Assembly: GCA_041663645.1 (NCBI GenBank)
Contig: JBAYMH010000007.1
Span: 1 to 35,171, forward strand
Length of the DNA stretch: 35,171 nt
Reading direction: 5' to 3'
Source: Minisyncoccus sp023229485
GTDB taxonomy: Bacteria; Patescibacteriota; Minisyncoccia; Minisyncoccales; Minisyncoccaceae
Positions 15,960 through 24,700 of the stretch are shown piece by piece; the stretch's first letter is position 1; each line of letters opens with the position of its first letter. A program made the translations under genes and the position numbers. The notes beneath the pieces are model-generated. The model saw nothing but the letters and a program-made list of their open reading frames with translations, ran no database searches and was not told where the DNA came from.

Positions 15960-17336
15960 ATGATTTTTCAAAATAATAAAAAAATATTGAGTAGTTCGGA
16001 AATGATGGCAAGGGGTGGAATAGGTAAGAGGCGAGAAAATAGAAACTACTTATCTTTTGATAAGCCTGACATTAAATTATCGGATGAAGGTAAAAAATTG
16101 TTGAAATTGCTGGAAAAAGGAGGGAATGTTTTTTTAACAGGGCGGGCAGGGACTGGAAAGACTACTTTTTTGAAGTATTTTAGAGCGACGGCAAAGAAGA
16201 ATGTGGTTGTTTTGGCTCCAACTGGGGTGGCTGCAGTAAATATACAGGGACAAACAATACATTCATTTTTTAAGTTTCGTCCGGGGGTTACAGAAAAGGA
16301 TGTTAAAAAAGCTTATAAGAACAGAGAAATTTATGAAAATATTGATATTTTGATAATTGATGAAATTTCTATGGTAAGAGCTGATCTTTTTGATTGTATT
16401 GAAAAATTTTTAAGAATAAATGGTCCCAATCCGGGAAGTCCGTTTGGAGGAATTCAAATTATAGTTGTTGGTGACTTATATCAGTTGCCGCCAATTGTTC
16501 AAGGAGGGGAGGATATGATTTTTAAGATAGTTTATAAAAGTCCATATTTTTTTGATGCAAATTGTTTTAAGTTGGGAAAATTTTCTATGATTGAATTGCA
16601 GCAGGTTTATAGACAATCTGATTTAGAATTTATAGAATTACTTGATTCTATAAGAATGTATAGACTTAATGATAGTCATTTATTGAAAATAAATCAGCGA
16701 GTTTTGAATTCTGATAATTATGATAATTTGGGAGTTATTTTGGTTACTAATAATTATGCAGCTGAGAGAATTAATTATGAAAAATTAACTAGTCTTTCTG
16801 GTAGTGAAAAAAAATATAAGGGTTTTGTTGACGGAGAATTTAAATCTAATGATCTTCCTACCCTTCAGGATTTATTTTTAAAAGAAGGGGCTCAGGTGAT
16901 GTTGTTAAACAATGATCCTAAGGGTAGATGGATAAATGGCGATATTGTTAAAGTAATAAAAATGGAGGATGATTACATACGAGTAATGTTTGACGATGGA
17001 TCTTTTGATGATGTTAGTAAGTATAAATGGGAAAAAGTAAAATTTGCCCTTGAGGGCGAGGGAAAAATTAAATCAGAAATAGTTGGAAATTTTGTTCAGT
17101 TTCCAATGAAGCTATCGTGGGCAATTACAATTCATAAGGGGCAGGGAAAGACGTACGAAAAGGTGATTATTGATTTTGGGGGTGGAACTTTTGCTCCTGG
17201 GCAAGCATATGTCGCTTTAAGCAGGTGTCGTTCTCTTGCAGGATTGCACTTAAAAAGGCCATTGGAATATGCTCATATAATAATTGATGAAAGAGTTGAA
17301 GTTTTTATGCAGGAATATCCAAAATTAGAACTGTAA
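15960..17336 (+). CDS. Pif1/RecD-like superfamily 1B DNA helicase
   Basis: 458 residues from the ATG at 15960, chosen because an extended -10 promoter lies between it and the upstream TTG. Motif I (Walker A) GRAGTGKTT is at about residues 59-67. Walker B ILIIDEISMVRADLFD follows, then IIVVGDLYQLPPI (motif III), a VYRQSDLEF motif, and near the end AITIHKGQGKTYEKVIIDFG and AYVALSRCRSLAGLHL (motifs V/VI). The pattern is that of Pif1-type 5'-to-3' helicases, which handle G-quadruplexes, R-loops and stalled forks. A middle stretch (GAQVMLLNNDPKGRWINGDI) is the SH3-like part typical of the RecD/Pif1 group. Compact, with no extra domain. Confidence 0.9.
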   Translation: MIFQNNKKILSSSEMMARGGIGKRRENRNYLSFDKPDIKLSDEGKKLLKLLEKGGNVFLTGRAGTGKTTFLKYFRATAKKNVVVLAPTGVAAVNIQGQTIHSFFKFRPGVTEKDVKKAYKNREIYENIDILIIDEISMVRADLFDCIEKFLRINGPNPGSPFGGIQIIVVGDLYQLPPIVQGGEDMIFKIVYKSPYFFDANCFKLGKFSMIELQQVYRQSDLEFIELLDSIRMYRLNDSHLLKINQRVLNSDNYDNLGVILVTNNYAAERINYEKLTSLSGSEKKYKGFVDGEFKSNDLPTLQDLFLKEGAQVMLLNNDPKGRWINGDIVKVIKMEDDYIRVMFDDGSFDDVSKYKWEKVKFALEGEGKIKSEIVGNFVQFPMKLSWAITIHKGQGKTYEKVIIDFGGGTFAPGQAYVALSRCRSLAGLHLKRPLEYAHIIIDERVEVFMQEYPKLEL

Positions 17337-17352
17337 TTTTAGGTAATTTACC

Positions 17353-17380
17353 TTGACAAATTATTTAAATATGATATAGT
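17353..17380 (+). promoter_or_regulatory. Promoter of the DEAD-box helicase leader
   Basis: TTGACA (17353-17358), 16 bases, TATAGT (17375-17380) with an upstream TG plus one base (extended -10). Expected transcription start about 17387, giving a leader of about 70 bases before the ATG at 17460. Confidence 0.7.
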
Positions 17381-17400
17381 TTTAATAATATTGAGATCTT

Positions 17401-17450
17401 AAAAAAAGCGAAGTCTCTGTATTCATATAATTAGAGTCTCCGCTTTTTTT
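17401..17450 (+). terminator. Terminator-like leader hairpin (attenuator or small-RNA end)
   Basis: AAAAAAAGCG (17401-17410) pairs with CGCTTTTTTT (17441-17450). The stem continues with two single mismatches through AG and CTCT pairing to AGAG and CT, leaving a loop of about 14 bases. The 3' arm is a seven-T run, as in an intrinsic terminator, yet it ends only 9 bases before the helicase start codon and lies inside the transcript from the promoter at 17353-17380. It may attenuate helicase expression or end a roughly 65-base small RNA. Confidence 0.65.
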
Positions 17451-17459
17451 ATTAAACTT

Positions 17460-18802
17460 ATGCAAACTAGAATCAAACAAGTGAAAAAGAGTTTTAAGTC
17501 TGGATATAATCAGGATTTTAAAAAAAAGAATAGTACTAGAAGTAATTTTGGCAAAGGTAGTATTAAGCCTGATGAAAATAAGCCAAAGTTTGGAAGTGAG
17601 GGCAGATCAGCCTATAAGCCAAGATTTAATAGTAATAGTGGGAGTGCTGGAAATCGAGGAGGAAGATTTGTTTCAAAAAGTAGTAATAAGTTTTCTGGTA
17701 GCAGAATAGACGTATCAAGATTTATTCAAAAGAGCAGTATTGATGATGATAAGGAAGAAGTATATGTTCCAAAAAATAAATTCATTGATTTTGAAGTTGA
17801 TCAAAGGCTGAAGGATAATATCATTAAAAAAGGATATATTAATCCAACTCCAATTCAAGATCAAACGATTCCCTTGATATTAAGCGGGAAGGATGTTGTT
17901 GGTATAGCTAATACTGGAACTGGAAAGACTGCAGCTTTTTTAATCCCTGCAATCAATGATGTTCTTTTGGATAGAACTAGTAAAACAATAATTATTGTTC
18001 CTACTCGTGAACTTGCCCAGCAGATTGAAAAAGAATTTAGAGAGTTTACTTTTGGATTAAAAATATTTTCTGTTGTTTGTATTGGAGGTACGAGTGTTAG
18101 AAATCAATTTTTTGATTTAAAGAGAAGCCATAATTTTATTATTGGAACTCCTGGACGAATAAAAGATATGGTTCAGCGAAAAGCATTAGATATGTCTCAA
18201 TTTAAAACAATTATTTTGGATGAGGCTGATAGAATGCTTGATATGGGATTTATTGATGATATAAAATTTCTTATTTCTCAAATGCCAGCAAATAAAAAAG
18301 CAATGTGTTTTTCTGCAACTTTTCCAAATGAGATAGAATTTTTAGTCAAGAAATTTTTAAAAGATCCAGTCAAGATATCTGTTAGAACGAGCGAATCATC
18401 TAGCAATGTTGATCAGGATGTTGTTAGGGTTTTAGATAAGAATCGAAAGCTTGAAGTCCTTTGCGATTTGCTTGGTAAAAAAGAATTTAATAAGGTTCTT
18501 ATTTTTGGAAAAACAAAGCATGGTGTTGAAAAACTTTCTGTTGCTTTAAATCAAAAAGGATTTAAGACTGAGTCAATTCATGGAGATAAAAGTCAAGTAA
18601 AAAGACAAAAAGCATTGAGGTTTTTTAGAGCAAATCAAGTAAATATTTAGTTGCAACTGATGTTGCCGCAAGAGGACTTGATATTGACGATGTTAGTCAT
18701 GTAATAAATTATGATCTCCCAGCTACTTATGAGGATTATGTGCATAGAATAGGAAGGACTGGGAGGGCGAATAAGAAGGGGAATGCAATTACATTTATAT
18801 AA
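17460..18802 (+). pseudogene. DEAD-box RNA helicase interrupted by a single -1 frameshift
   Basis: The first frame (17460-18650, 396 codons) has a basic Ser/Asn/Gly-rich N-terminal tail (about 1-100), the Q motif (about 109-133), ANTGTGKT (150-157), PTREL (181-185), TPGR (230-233), DEAD (254-257) and SAT (285-287), but stops at TAG 18648-18650. The missing end continues at once in the next frame up to TAA 18800-18802: KYLVATDVAARGLDI (motif V) and HRIGRTGRA (motif VI). Restoring one base near 18639-18644, for example a fourth A in the AAA run at 18641-18643, gives an intact protein of about 447 residues. No standard slippery heptamer is present at the junction, so I favour a sequencing/assembly deletion or a recent mutation over programmed frameshifting. 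A terminator follows. Such helicases remodel structured RNA, often under cold stress. Confidence 0.88.
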
Positions 18803-18807
18803 GATTT

Positions 18808-18831
18808 AAAACCGGCTTCGCCGGTTTTTTT
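18808..18831 (+). terminator. Terminator of the DEAD-box helicase gene
   Basis: A 9-bp stem AAAACCGGC/GCCGGTTTT with loop TTC followed by three more T, 5 bases after the restored stop at 18802. Confidence 0.93.
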
Positions 18832-18843
18832 GTTTTGAAACCC

Positions 18844-18872
18844 TTGACATTTTTTAAAGAGGACGATAAAAT
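18844..18872 (+). promoter_or_regulatory. Strong sigma-70-type promoter of a gene-free transcript
   Basis: TTGACA (18844-18849), exactly 17 bases, TAAAAT (18867-18872): the best consensus promoter in the window, yet no coding frame follows for about 250 bases. Expected start about 18879. Confidence 0.75.
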
Positions 18873-18912
18873 TTACTTAGTAATGAATAGTTTCGTTACA
18901 ATAAATTGAATA

Positions 18913-18938
18913 GACACAAATGCGTATGCATTTGTGTC
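18913..18938 (+). repeat. Perfect 11-bp inverted repeat, loop GTAT
   Basis: GACACAAATGC (18913-18923) and GCATTTGTGTC (18928-18938) around GTAT. It would form a stable hairpin in the putative small RNA; no T run follows, so it is not a terminator. Confidence 0.85.
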
Positions 18939-18988
18939 ACAATAGCACTTTTAAACATTCGAATATTATTTTGTTCTTTTTATATATT

Positions 18989-19016
18989 GGGTACTTATTC
19001 ATATGAATTCGTACCC
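18989..19016. repeat. 28-base palindrome with two inverted arms
   Basis: GGGTAC (18989-18994) pairs with GTACCC (19011-19016), and ATTCAT (18997-19002) with ATGAAT (19003-19008), with a 2x2 mismatch between. It could be a hairpin of the small RNA or, as DNA, an operator for a dimeric regulator of the downstream cassette. Confidence 0.75.
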
Positions 19017-19033
19017 ATTTCCTTTTTTTTGTG

Positions 19034-19052
19034 GAGCCCATTGGGCTTTTTT
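19034..19052 (+). terminator. Rho-independent terminator of the putative small RNA
   Basis: AGCCC (19035-19039), loop ATT, GGGCT (19043-19047), with a T run at 19047-19052, more T-rich sequence beyond, and a closing G-U pair. Confidence 0.85.
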
Positions 19053-19072
19053 ATTTTTTTTGATTTACCTTA

Positions 19073-19102
19073 TTGATTTTGTTTGATAGAATTGTTTTAT
19101 AA
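19073..19102 (+). promoter_or_regulatory. Weak candidate promoter of the TIGR04141 cassette
   Basis: TTGATT (19073-19078), 18 bases, TTATAA (19097-19102), with the ATG at 19123. The spacing is one base long and the match modest. Confidence 0.35.
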
Positions 19103-19122
19103 ATAAAATTAATTTACCCCTT

Positions 19123-19572
19123 ATGCAACATATTTGGTCTGTACTATGTCAAAAATCTTCAATTGATTTTGAAACAAATTTAGTTAGTTTATTTGAATGC
19201 ATAGAAGATGTTAGTTTGGTTTTTAATGGAACTCGTAGTGCCAACGATGAAAAAGTTGTAGTGCCTATTGAATGGCAGCTAGTTAATTACTGGGTTATTG
19301 AAGATGAAGAGAAAGAAAATTATATGGATTTAAAGGTAGATTTTTTTGATCCGGATAGAAAATGTTTAAATAGTTATGAAAAAAAGATAGATATAGATAA
19401 GAACTTAAAAAGGTTTAGAGGAAGAATGAATATTAGAGGATTTCAGATTACTAAAAGCGGAAGATATTATTGTCGTGTTTCTCAAAAAATAGATAAAGGT
19501 TATACTATTGTTTCTGAATTGCCGATAGATGTTAGTATAAGTTTTAACATCCAAAACCAATCACTTAATTAA
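19123..19572 (+). CDS. Small unknown beta-rich protein, perhaps DUF6941-like
   Basis: 149 residues, soluble, no signal peptide or membrane segment. The start, VLCQKSSIDFETNLVSLFECIEDVSL, resembles the C-x-K-x-x-x-D-x-x-T-N-x-x-S-L opening of small proteins of the DUF6941 type. The rest is alternating strands (VPIEWQLVNYWVIEDEE, YMDLKVDFFDP, RMNIRGFQITKSGRYYCRVSQ), compatible with an immunoglobulin-like sandwich with paired edges. It lies 18 bases before the TIGR04141-type gene, so the two very likely work together. Family placement is by eye and tentative; function unknown. Confidence 0.6.
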   Translation: MQHIWSVLCQKSSIDFETNLVSLFECIEDVSLVFNGTRSANDEKVVVPIEWQLVNYWVIEDEEKENYMDLKVDFFDPDRKCLNSYEKKIDIDKNLKRFRGRMNIRGFQITKSGRYYCRVSQKIDKGYTIVSELPIDVSISFNIQNQSLN

Positions 19573-19590
19573 ATCTTATATAAAATAAAA

Positions 19591-21171
19591 ATGGCAGATT
19601 CTAGAATTAATAAGTTATCTATTTATTTAATAAAAAGACACGTTTTAGTAGGAGATGTTTTGAAGAAGAAAATTCAAGCTCATAAAATAGAAATATCGAA
19701 TTGTGGTATTCTTTTTATCGCCGAATCAAAAATTAATCCACCGTCGTGGATAAGGAGTTTTTTTCCTGATGCCGAAATCGATTTTGAAAAATTTAAGATT
19801 TTTAATTCATATCCTAGTGCTGTTTTTCTTGTAGTTATCAATACTGAGGATGGAGAAAGAATCTTTGCTATAACTTTTGGAGGTGGGTGGCAAATGATTG
19901 ATAAGGATGCTATTGAGGAAAATTTTGGATTCAGAACAACTCTTAATTTAGTAGAACCTAAGGCTTTGAAAAGTATAAGTAAAAAAAATATGGCACTTGT
20001 TCAAAAAAATAGTCGTGAGAACATTGGAAGAGAAGGTGTTTTTTCTGATTTTGGAGTAGATATAGAACAAGATCTTATACAATCGTTAGTAGGAAGAGTA
20101 AAAGATAGAATATTTGGTAGTACGGCAACGGGAAGAGATTCTTTACACTTATCGGTTGATGTTAATATGAATAACGTAAAGGAAAGATTGACTGATTACT
20201 ATAAAGCTTATAAGAGTGAGGAATATAAAAATAATTTTTCGTGGATTGATAAAATTAAAGAAATAAGCAATAGAACTTTGATCTTGAGACTTAACGAAAA
20301 AGTTGTGGCTGCAATAAGAGAACAAAAAATTGTTGAAAGAATATGGTTAGCAATTCCGGAAACAATTAATTGGAATGATGTTGTTGGATTTAAGTATGGA
20401 AATAAAAGAGAAACAGTTTATCCTGATTTGTATTTAGAAGATTTTAAGGGCGTATTTGCAGAAGAAAATATTGATTTAGATTTTTTAAAAAGAGCAAATG
20501 CTTATTGCGTATCTGCATCTAAAGAAAGTAATCTTTATTCTTGGAAAGTCTACAAATGCCTTTATGCTGAAATTGAAGATGAGGGAAGTAAGTATGTTTT
20601 GAATAGCGGAAAATGGTATTTAATAGATTTAGAATTTTTTGAGGCGGTTTTGGATGATTATGCTAATTTTCCAATTTCTGATTTACTTTTACCAGATTGC
20701 CCAAAGGATATGAATGAATTGCAATATAATAAATGGGTTGCAGAAAATAACGAGAATTATATTTGCCTAGATGGGTCCAATATTATTTATGATGTCCACA
20801 GTTCAATAGAGTTTTGTGATCTTTATTCTTTGAATAAAAAGATAATTTATATAAAGAGATTCGGAAATACTGCTGTTTTAAATAATCTTTTTAGCCAAGG
20901 AGTAATTGCCGGAAAATTATTTTTATCTGATGTAAGTTTTAAAAAAAAATTGGATATAAAAATTCCCGAATCTCATAGGAAGGAATCGTTTTCTAAAAAA
21001 ATAAAATCTTCGGATTATGAAATAGTTTTTGGAATAATCAGCTCTTCTGATAAAGAATTTCTTCAAATTTCTTTTTTTAGCAAAATTGCATTAAGAAGTG
21101 CGAGAAAAATGCTTGAAGCTTTTGGTTATAATGTTTCGTTTAAAAAAATAAAATCAAGGGAAAGAGATTAA
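19591..21171 (+). CDS. TIGR04141/DUF6119 sporadically distributed family protein
   Basis: 526 residues, soluble, no membrane segment. It matches the remembered signature of the TIGR04141 family: LSIYLIK at the start, a strand with RIFAITFGGGWQMIDKDAIEENFGFRTTLN (about 90-118; the family shows a similar Phe-Gly-Gly/Tyr-Gly core, then D-x-x-x-I-E-x-x-F-G), NLVEPKALKSIS, and GVFSDFGVDIEQDLIQSLVGRV (about 149-170). The C-terminal half holds KWYLIDLEFFEAV, ICLDGSNIIYDVHSSIEFCDLYS and a late YIKRFGNTAVLNNLFSQG. The family has no known activity and is patchily present in accessory islands. Here it is the second gene of a two-gene unit behind a structured non-coding locus. A defence or toxin-type role is possible but unproven. 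Confidence 0.8.
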   Translation: MADSRINKLSIYLIKRHVLVGDVLKKKIQAHKIEISNCGILFIAESKINPPSWIRSFFPDAEIDFEKFKIFNSYPSAVFLVVINTEDGERIFAITFGGGWQMIDKDAIEENFGFRTTLNLVEPKALKSISKKNMALVQKNSRENIGREGVFSDFGVDIEQDLIQSLVGRVKDRIFGSTATGRDSLHLSVDVNMNNVKERLTDYYKAYKSEEYKNNFSWIDKIKEISNRTLILRLNEKVVAAIREQKIVERIWLAIPETINWNDVVGFKYGNKRETVYPDLYLEDFKGVFAEENIDLDFLKRANAYCVSASKESNLYSWKVYKCLYAEIEDEGSKYVLNSGKWYLIDLEFFEAVLDDYANFPISDLLLPDCPKDMNELQYNKWVAENNENYICLDGSNIIYDVHSSIEFCDLYSLNKKIIYIKRFGNTAVLNNLFSQGVIAGKLFLSDVSFKKKLDIKIPESHRKESFSKKIKSSDYEIVFGIISSSDKEFLQISFFSKIALRSARKMLEAFGYNVSFKKIKSRERD

Positions 21172-21195
21172 GACTTATAACTTTTTATTTTTTTG

Positions 21196-21204
21196 TGATA
21201 TAAT
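21196..21204 (+). promoter_or_regulatory. Extended -10 promoter of the small membrane protein gene
   Basis: TGATATAAT (TG, one base, TATAAT), 32 bases before the ATG at 21236 and 24 bases after the TIGR04141-type stop. This indicates a separate transcription unit. Confidence 0.55.
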
Positions 21205-21235
21205 TATAAAAAATAACAATTAATCATAAAACAAT

Positions 21236-21607
21236 ATGAGCACAGGTTTTGAGTTTTTATTTACTATTTTGGCAAATTTAGTCATTGAATTACCTTTACT
21301 TTTTATAATAAGTAAATTTATTATGAAGTGGGGGCATGAAACTGATCATGTTATTTTTTCTGGGACAATTGGATGTGCGATGAGGCTTTCTTATATTTGG
21401 TTTGTCCTTCCTCTTTTTTTAGTTAGTAGTATTCCTTATTATATCTATATTCTCCAAGCAATAGGAATTTTAATTGAAACTTTGGTATTGTATAACGCTC
21501 TTAGAGTCGAGTTTAATAAGATTTTAATCGTTTCCGTAGTTATAAATGTAGCTTCTTTTTTGGTAGCTCCTAAGGTCATGTTGTTTATAACTAGTGGAAA
21601 ATTTTGA
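21236..21607 (+). CDS. Small multi-pass membrane protein, unknown
   Basis: 123 residues with four likely membrane segments: about 6-28, 45-65 (weaker), 66-88 and 97-118. The first loop carries KWGHETDHVIFSGTIGCAMRLSYIWF, with His/Glu/Asp-His that might bind a metal, but no known motif is evident. It has its own promoter and is closed by a strong terminator, so it stands alone between the TIGR04141 cassette and the alpha-2-macroglobulin gene. I do not recognise the family. Confidence 0.7.
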   Translation: MSTGFEFLFTILANLVIELPLLFIISKFIMKWGHETDHVIFSGTIGCAMRLSYIWFVLPLFLVSSIPYYIYILQAIGILIETLVLYNALRVEFNKILIVSVVINVASFLVAPKVMLFITSGKF

Positions 21608-21624
21608 TTTTTATAAAATAACCT

Positions 21625-21655
21625 ACTCCTGATTAATAGTATCAGGAGTTTTATT
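21625..21655 (+). terminator. Terminator of the small membrane protein gene
   Basis: A perfect 9-bp stem ACTCCTGAT/ATCAGGAGT, loop TAATAGT, followed by a T-rich tail. Confidence 0.93.
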
Positions 21656-21676
21656 TTTAGATGCCCTAAAAATACT

Positions 21677-21705
21677 TTGTATTAAAGCAAAAAATTTTAT
21701 ATAAT
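21677..21705 (+). promoter_or_regulatory. Promoter of the alpha-2-macroglobulin gene
   Basis: TTGTAT (21677-21682), 17 bases, TATAAT (21700-21705), placed 40 bases before the ATG at 21746. Confidence 0.65.
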
Positions 21706-21745
21706 GAATAAAAGGTTTGTTTAAAAAAGGAATAATTTTAGAAGT

Positions 21746-24700
21746 ATGGAGGATCAGCCACAAAAAGATAATATCGAAAACTTAAATAGTGTTGACGCGA
21801 AGGAGGATAATATTTCTTATAATGTTAATCCAAAAAAGGAAATTCTTGATAGTAATTCGCTGAAGGATTATTTTGGTATTCAAGAAAGTTCTAAATCTTC
21901 TGACTTACGGATAAGATTTTCTTTTTATTTTTCTCAAATAAAGGAAAAATTAAGTCAGAGCATGCTTTGGCAGGAGATAGTTTATTTTTGGACGCCTAAA
22001 AAATTAATTATTTTTTTTGGTACAATTTTAGGGATTTTTTTATTTTTTTATATTTTTTCTTATATTGATGTCATAAAAAATGATTCTATCGCTCGTTATA
22101 GATTAGTTCCTGAAAGAATATCACAATCTGCTATTATCAAAATTTCGGTACCTTCGGGAGTAGATATGAATAATGTAAAAGATAAAATAGCTTTTAATCC
22201 TAAAATAAACGGGGATTGGGTTGAAGGCTCGTCTAGTATTTTTTCTTTTGCTTTCGCTGCTGATAATTCCTCTAGTCAGATTTTATATTTTAAACCTAGT
22301 GATAAATTATCATTAAATAGTTACTATGATGTATTTCTTAATCTGGGAGATAGTAAAAAAATCAAGGCCGATTTTTTGGCAGTAGAGGACCCAAAGGTTG
22401 TAAATGTTTTCCCCGATAATGGGTCCGAGGCTTCTGAGGATTCGGAGATAATGATTGTCTTTAATAGGCCAATGGTTGAATCTTCTAATGTAGAGAAAAT
22501 TGTAGAGAACATCCCCGTAGAAATTTCTCCTAAGGTAAATGGTAATTTTAAATGGATAAGTAAGAATACTCTTCAGCTTAGCCCTTCTGAGCCCCTTATT
22601 CCTTCTGCTGGTTATGAGGTTAAGATCAAAAAAGGATTTATCTCTTTGGATGGATTAAGTGTTGATGAGAGCAGTTTTAGCTTCGAAACGAGAAATTTAA
22701 GATGTTTGGATTCTTTTTCTGAGGAAACGAGAAATATTGTCTATAATGAACCTATTCGAATTTATTATAATCAACCCGTTGATTTAAAAAAAATGATTGG
22801 GGAGATGAAGTTGTATAATTCTGAAAATAAGGAAATTTCTTTTTTTGCTCGTTATGCTAGTAAAAGTAAAAGCATTATAGATACTTCCGTTAAATCAGGA
22901 GATGTATTTGGAATAGAATCTTTAGAAAATTTTGTTTCTTCAGCAATTAATGATTTGAATATAATAGACACACCTAATCCAATTAATAATATTTTTTTAG
23001 GAGAATTTATCGATAATGGAAAAGTAGAAGAGGATAAAACTATAATAGAGATTTTTAATAAGCCAAATTCTTTTAATCGGACATATTTATGGGATCTTCA
23101 AAAAGATTATTCTTTGGAAATTAATAAGGCGTATCCTTTGCAGGGAGATATAAGTTTTGATATTAAGAAGAAAATAAAAATTCATACTAGTAGTGTTATT
23201 AAGGATTGGAGAAGTGTTTCTAATAACACAAGTGAATTTGATGTTAATTTTTTTGATCCGTCCGGAAAATTATCAATAAGTTTTTACGAAGATATTGATG
23301 TTTTAAAAACATTAATTACATCTTCTGTTCCTGTGAATAAGGTAGAATATGCTCAAAAATGTAGCGATGATAATGTAAGTATATACGATGTTAATTGTCA
23401 GAAAGTTTCTAATAAAAAAAATATTCTAATTTCTTTTTCTAAGGAAAAAATTAAGATAGGTGAGAAAATAGAAATTGTCTTAAAGAGTATTTTTAATAGT
23501 GATGGCCAAAAAATAAATACAGATGAAGTAAGCCAGACTTTAAAAACATATGAGTCGCTAAATGTAGATTTAGGAAAAAATCCTCATATTAGCGATTTGT
23601 CTTCCCTGATTCTATGTTCAAATAATCCTTTATTTATTCCTGATAAAAAAAATTTCAAAGACTTAATAAAAGCTAATTTTGATTATGAAATTTTTTCTTG
23701 GGATGCATCTTGGAAACAAAAAATCGATACAAAAGGGGTTGAGGCTATGTATTGTTCTGAAGGAGATTATGTTACGAACATTCATGTCGGTTTTATGCCT
23801 GAAAAAAACTATAAGTTTGATTTTATTATTAGTGATGTTTTTGGGCAAAAGGTTTCGATATCTAAAGATGTTGTTACATCCAAAATGGAAGGTATGTATG
23901 TTTCTATCTTTCCAATGCAGCAATTATATGCGGTAACTTCTCCAGACAAGGTTTCTATTTCTTTTGGGGCTCAAAATATTAATTCTGTTAATTTAGAAAT
24001 ATGTAAGAAAGTTGATGCTTATAGTTTTTACAGTGATTATATTGGTAGAAATAAAAATAATGATACTATTTATGGAGAAAAAAATAATATTAATTGTAAA
24101 GAAATAAAAAGTAAAAAAATATCATTATCAGAAAGGTATTGGATAAATAATTATTTTGATATTAATATCAATGATTATTTTAGTCAGCCAATAGGAAATT
24201 ATGTAATAAAGGTATCAAATGATAAGTACAATCAAGGAAAAGCAATTTTTTCTTTTTTAACTGTTACTAATTTGGCAGTAGCTGAAAAGAGAATGGACTT
24301 GAAAGATGGTAGCGTGAATGAAAATCAGGATTTTTTTAAAGACTTAAAAAATATTTATTGGGTTACTAATATTAAAACACAAGATCCAATAGTGGGGGCA
24401 AAAATAAGACTATATAGTACTGGAAAAATAGTTGAAGGAATTACGACTTCAGATGGATTAGCCTTGATAAGTCCAGTCGGAAATCTTGAAGTTGTGGTAG
24501 TCGAAAACGGGGAGGATAGTGCTATTGTTGGAAGTGGAAGTGAAAAACTAAATAATGCAAATAGTGCTTTTTCAGTTAAAAGATCTTATATTTATACCGA
24601 TAAATCAAACTATCAGCCTGGCGAAACAGTAAATATTAGAGGAATACTTCGAACTGGCTATGATGGTAGTTATCAAATATCAGATAAATCTACGAAAGTA

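Larger units (their letters stand above)
18880..19052 (+). ncRNA. Putative structured small RNA, about 170 bases
   Basis: The 320-base stretch 18803-19122 has no credible gene. It has a near-consensus promoter (18844-18872), a perfect 11-bp hairpin (18913-18938), a long imperfect palindrome (18989-19016), and a rho-independent terminator (19034-19052), in that order and on one strand. This is the anatomy of an independent non-coding RNA gene. I do not recognise it: no tmRNA tag frame, no SRP loop motif, and the ends do not pair as in 6S RNA. Alternatively it is a long leader with attenuator for the gene at 19123, but that gene seems to have its own weak promoter after the terminator. Confidence 0.55.

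Noticed and set aside
18626..18650. Programmed -1 frameshifting in the DEAD-box helicase
   Set aside because: The T-run before the junction is in the wrong phase (the -1 frame meets TAG at 18626-18628), and no X-XXY-YYZ heptamer lies downstream of that stop.
18880..19052. 6S RNA, tmRNA, SRP RNA or RNase P RNA
   Set aside because: The ends do not pair into one long rod, there is no tag reading frame or CCA-type end, no SRP GGAA-loop motif, and the length is too short for RNase P.
21607..21746. Alternative genetic code with TGA read as Gly (Gracilibacteria/Absconditabacteria)
   Set aside because: TGA ends genes at 21605-21607 and 30163-30165 right before terminators, and no in-frame TGA occurs in conserved protein cores.
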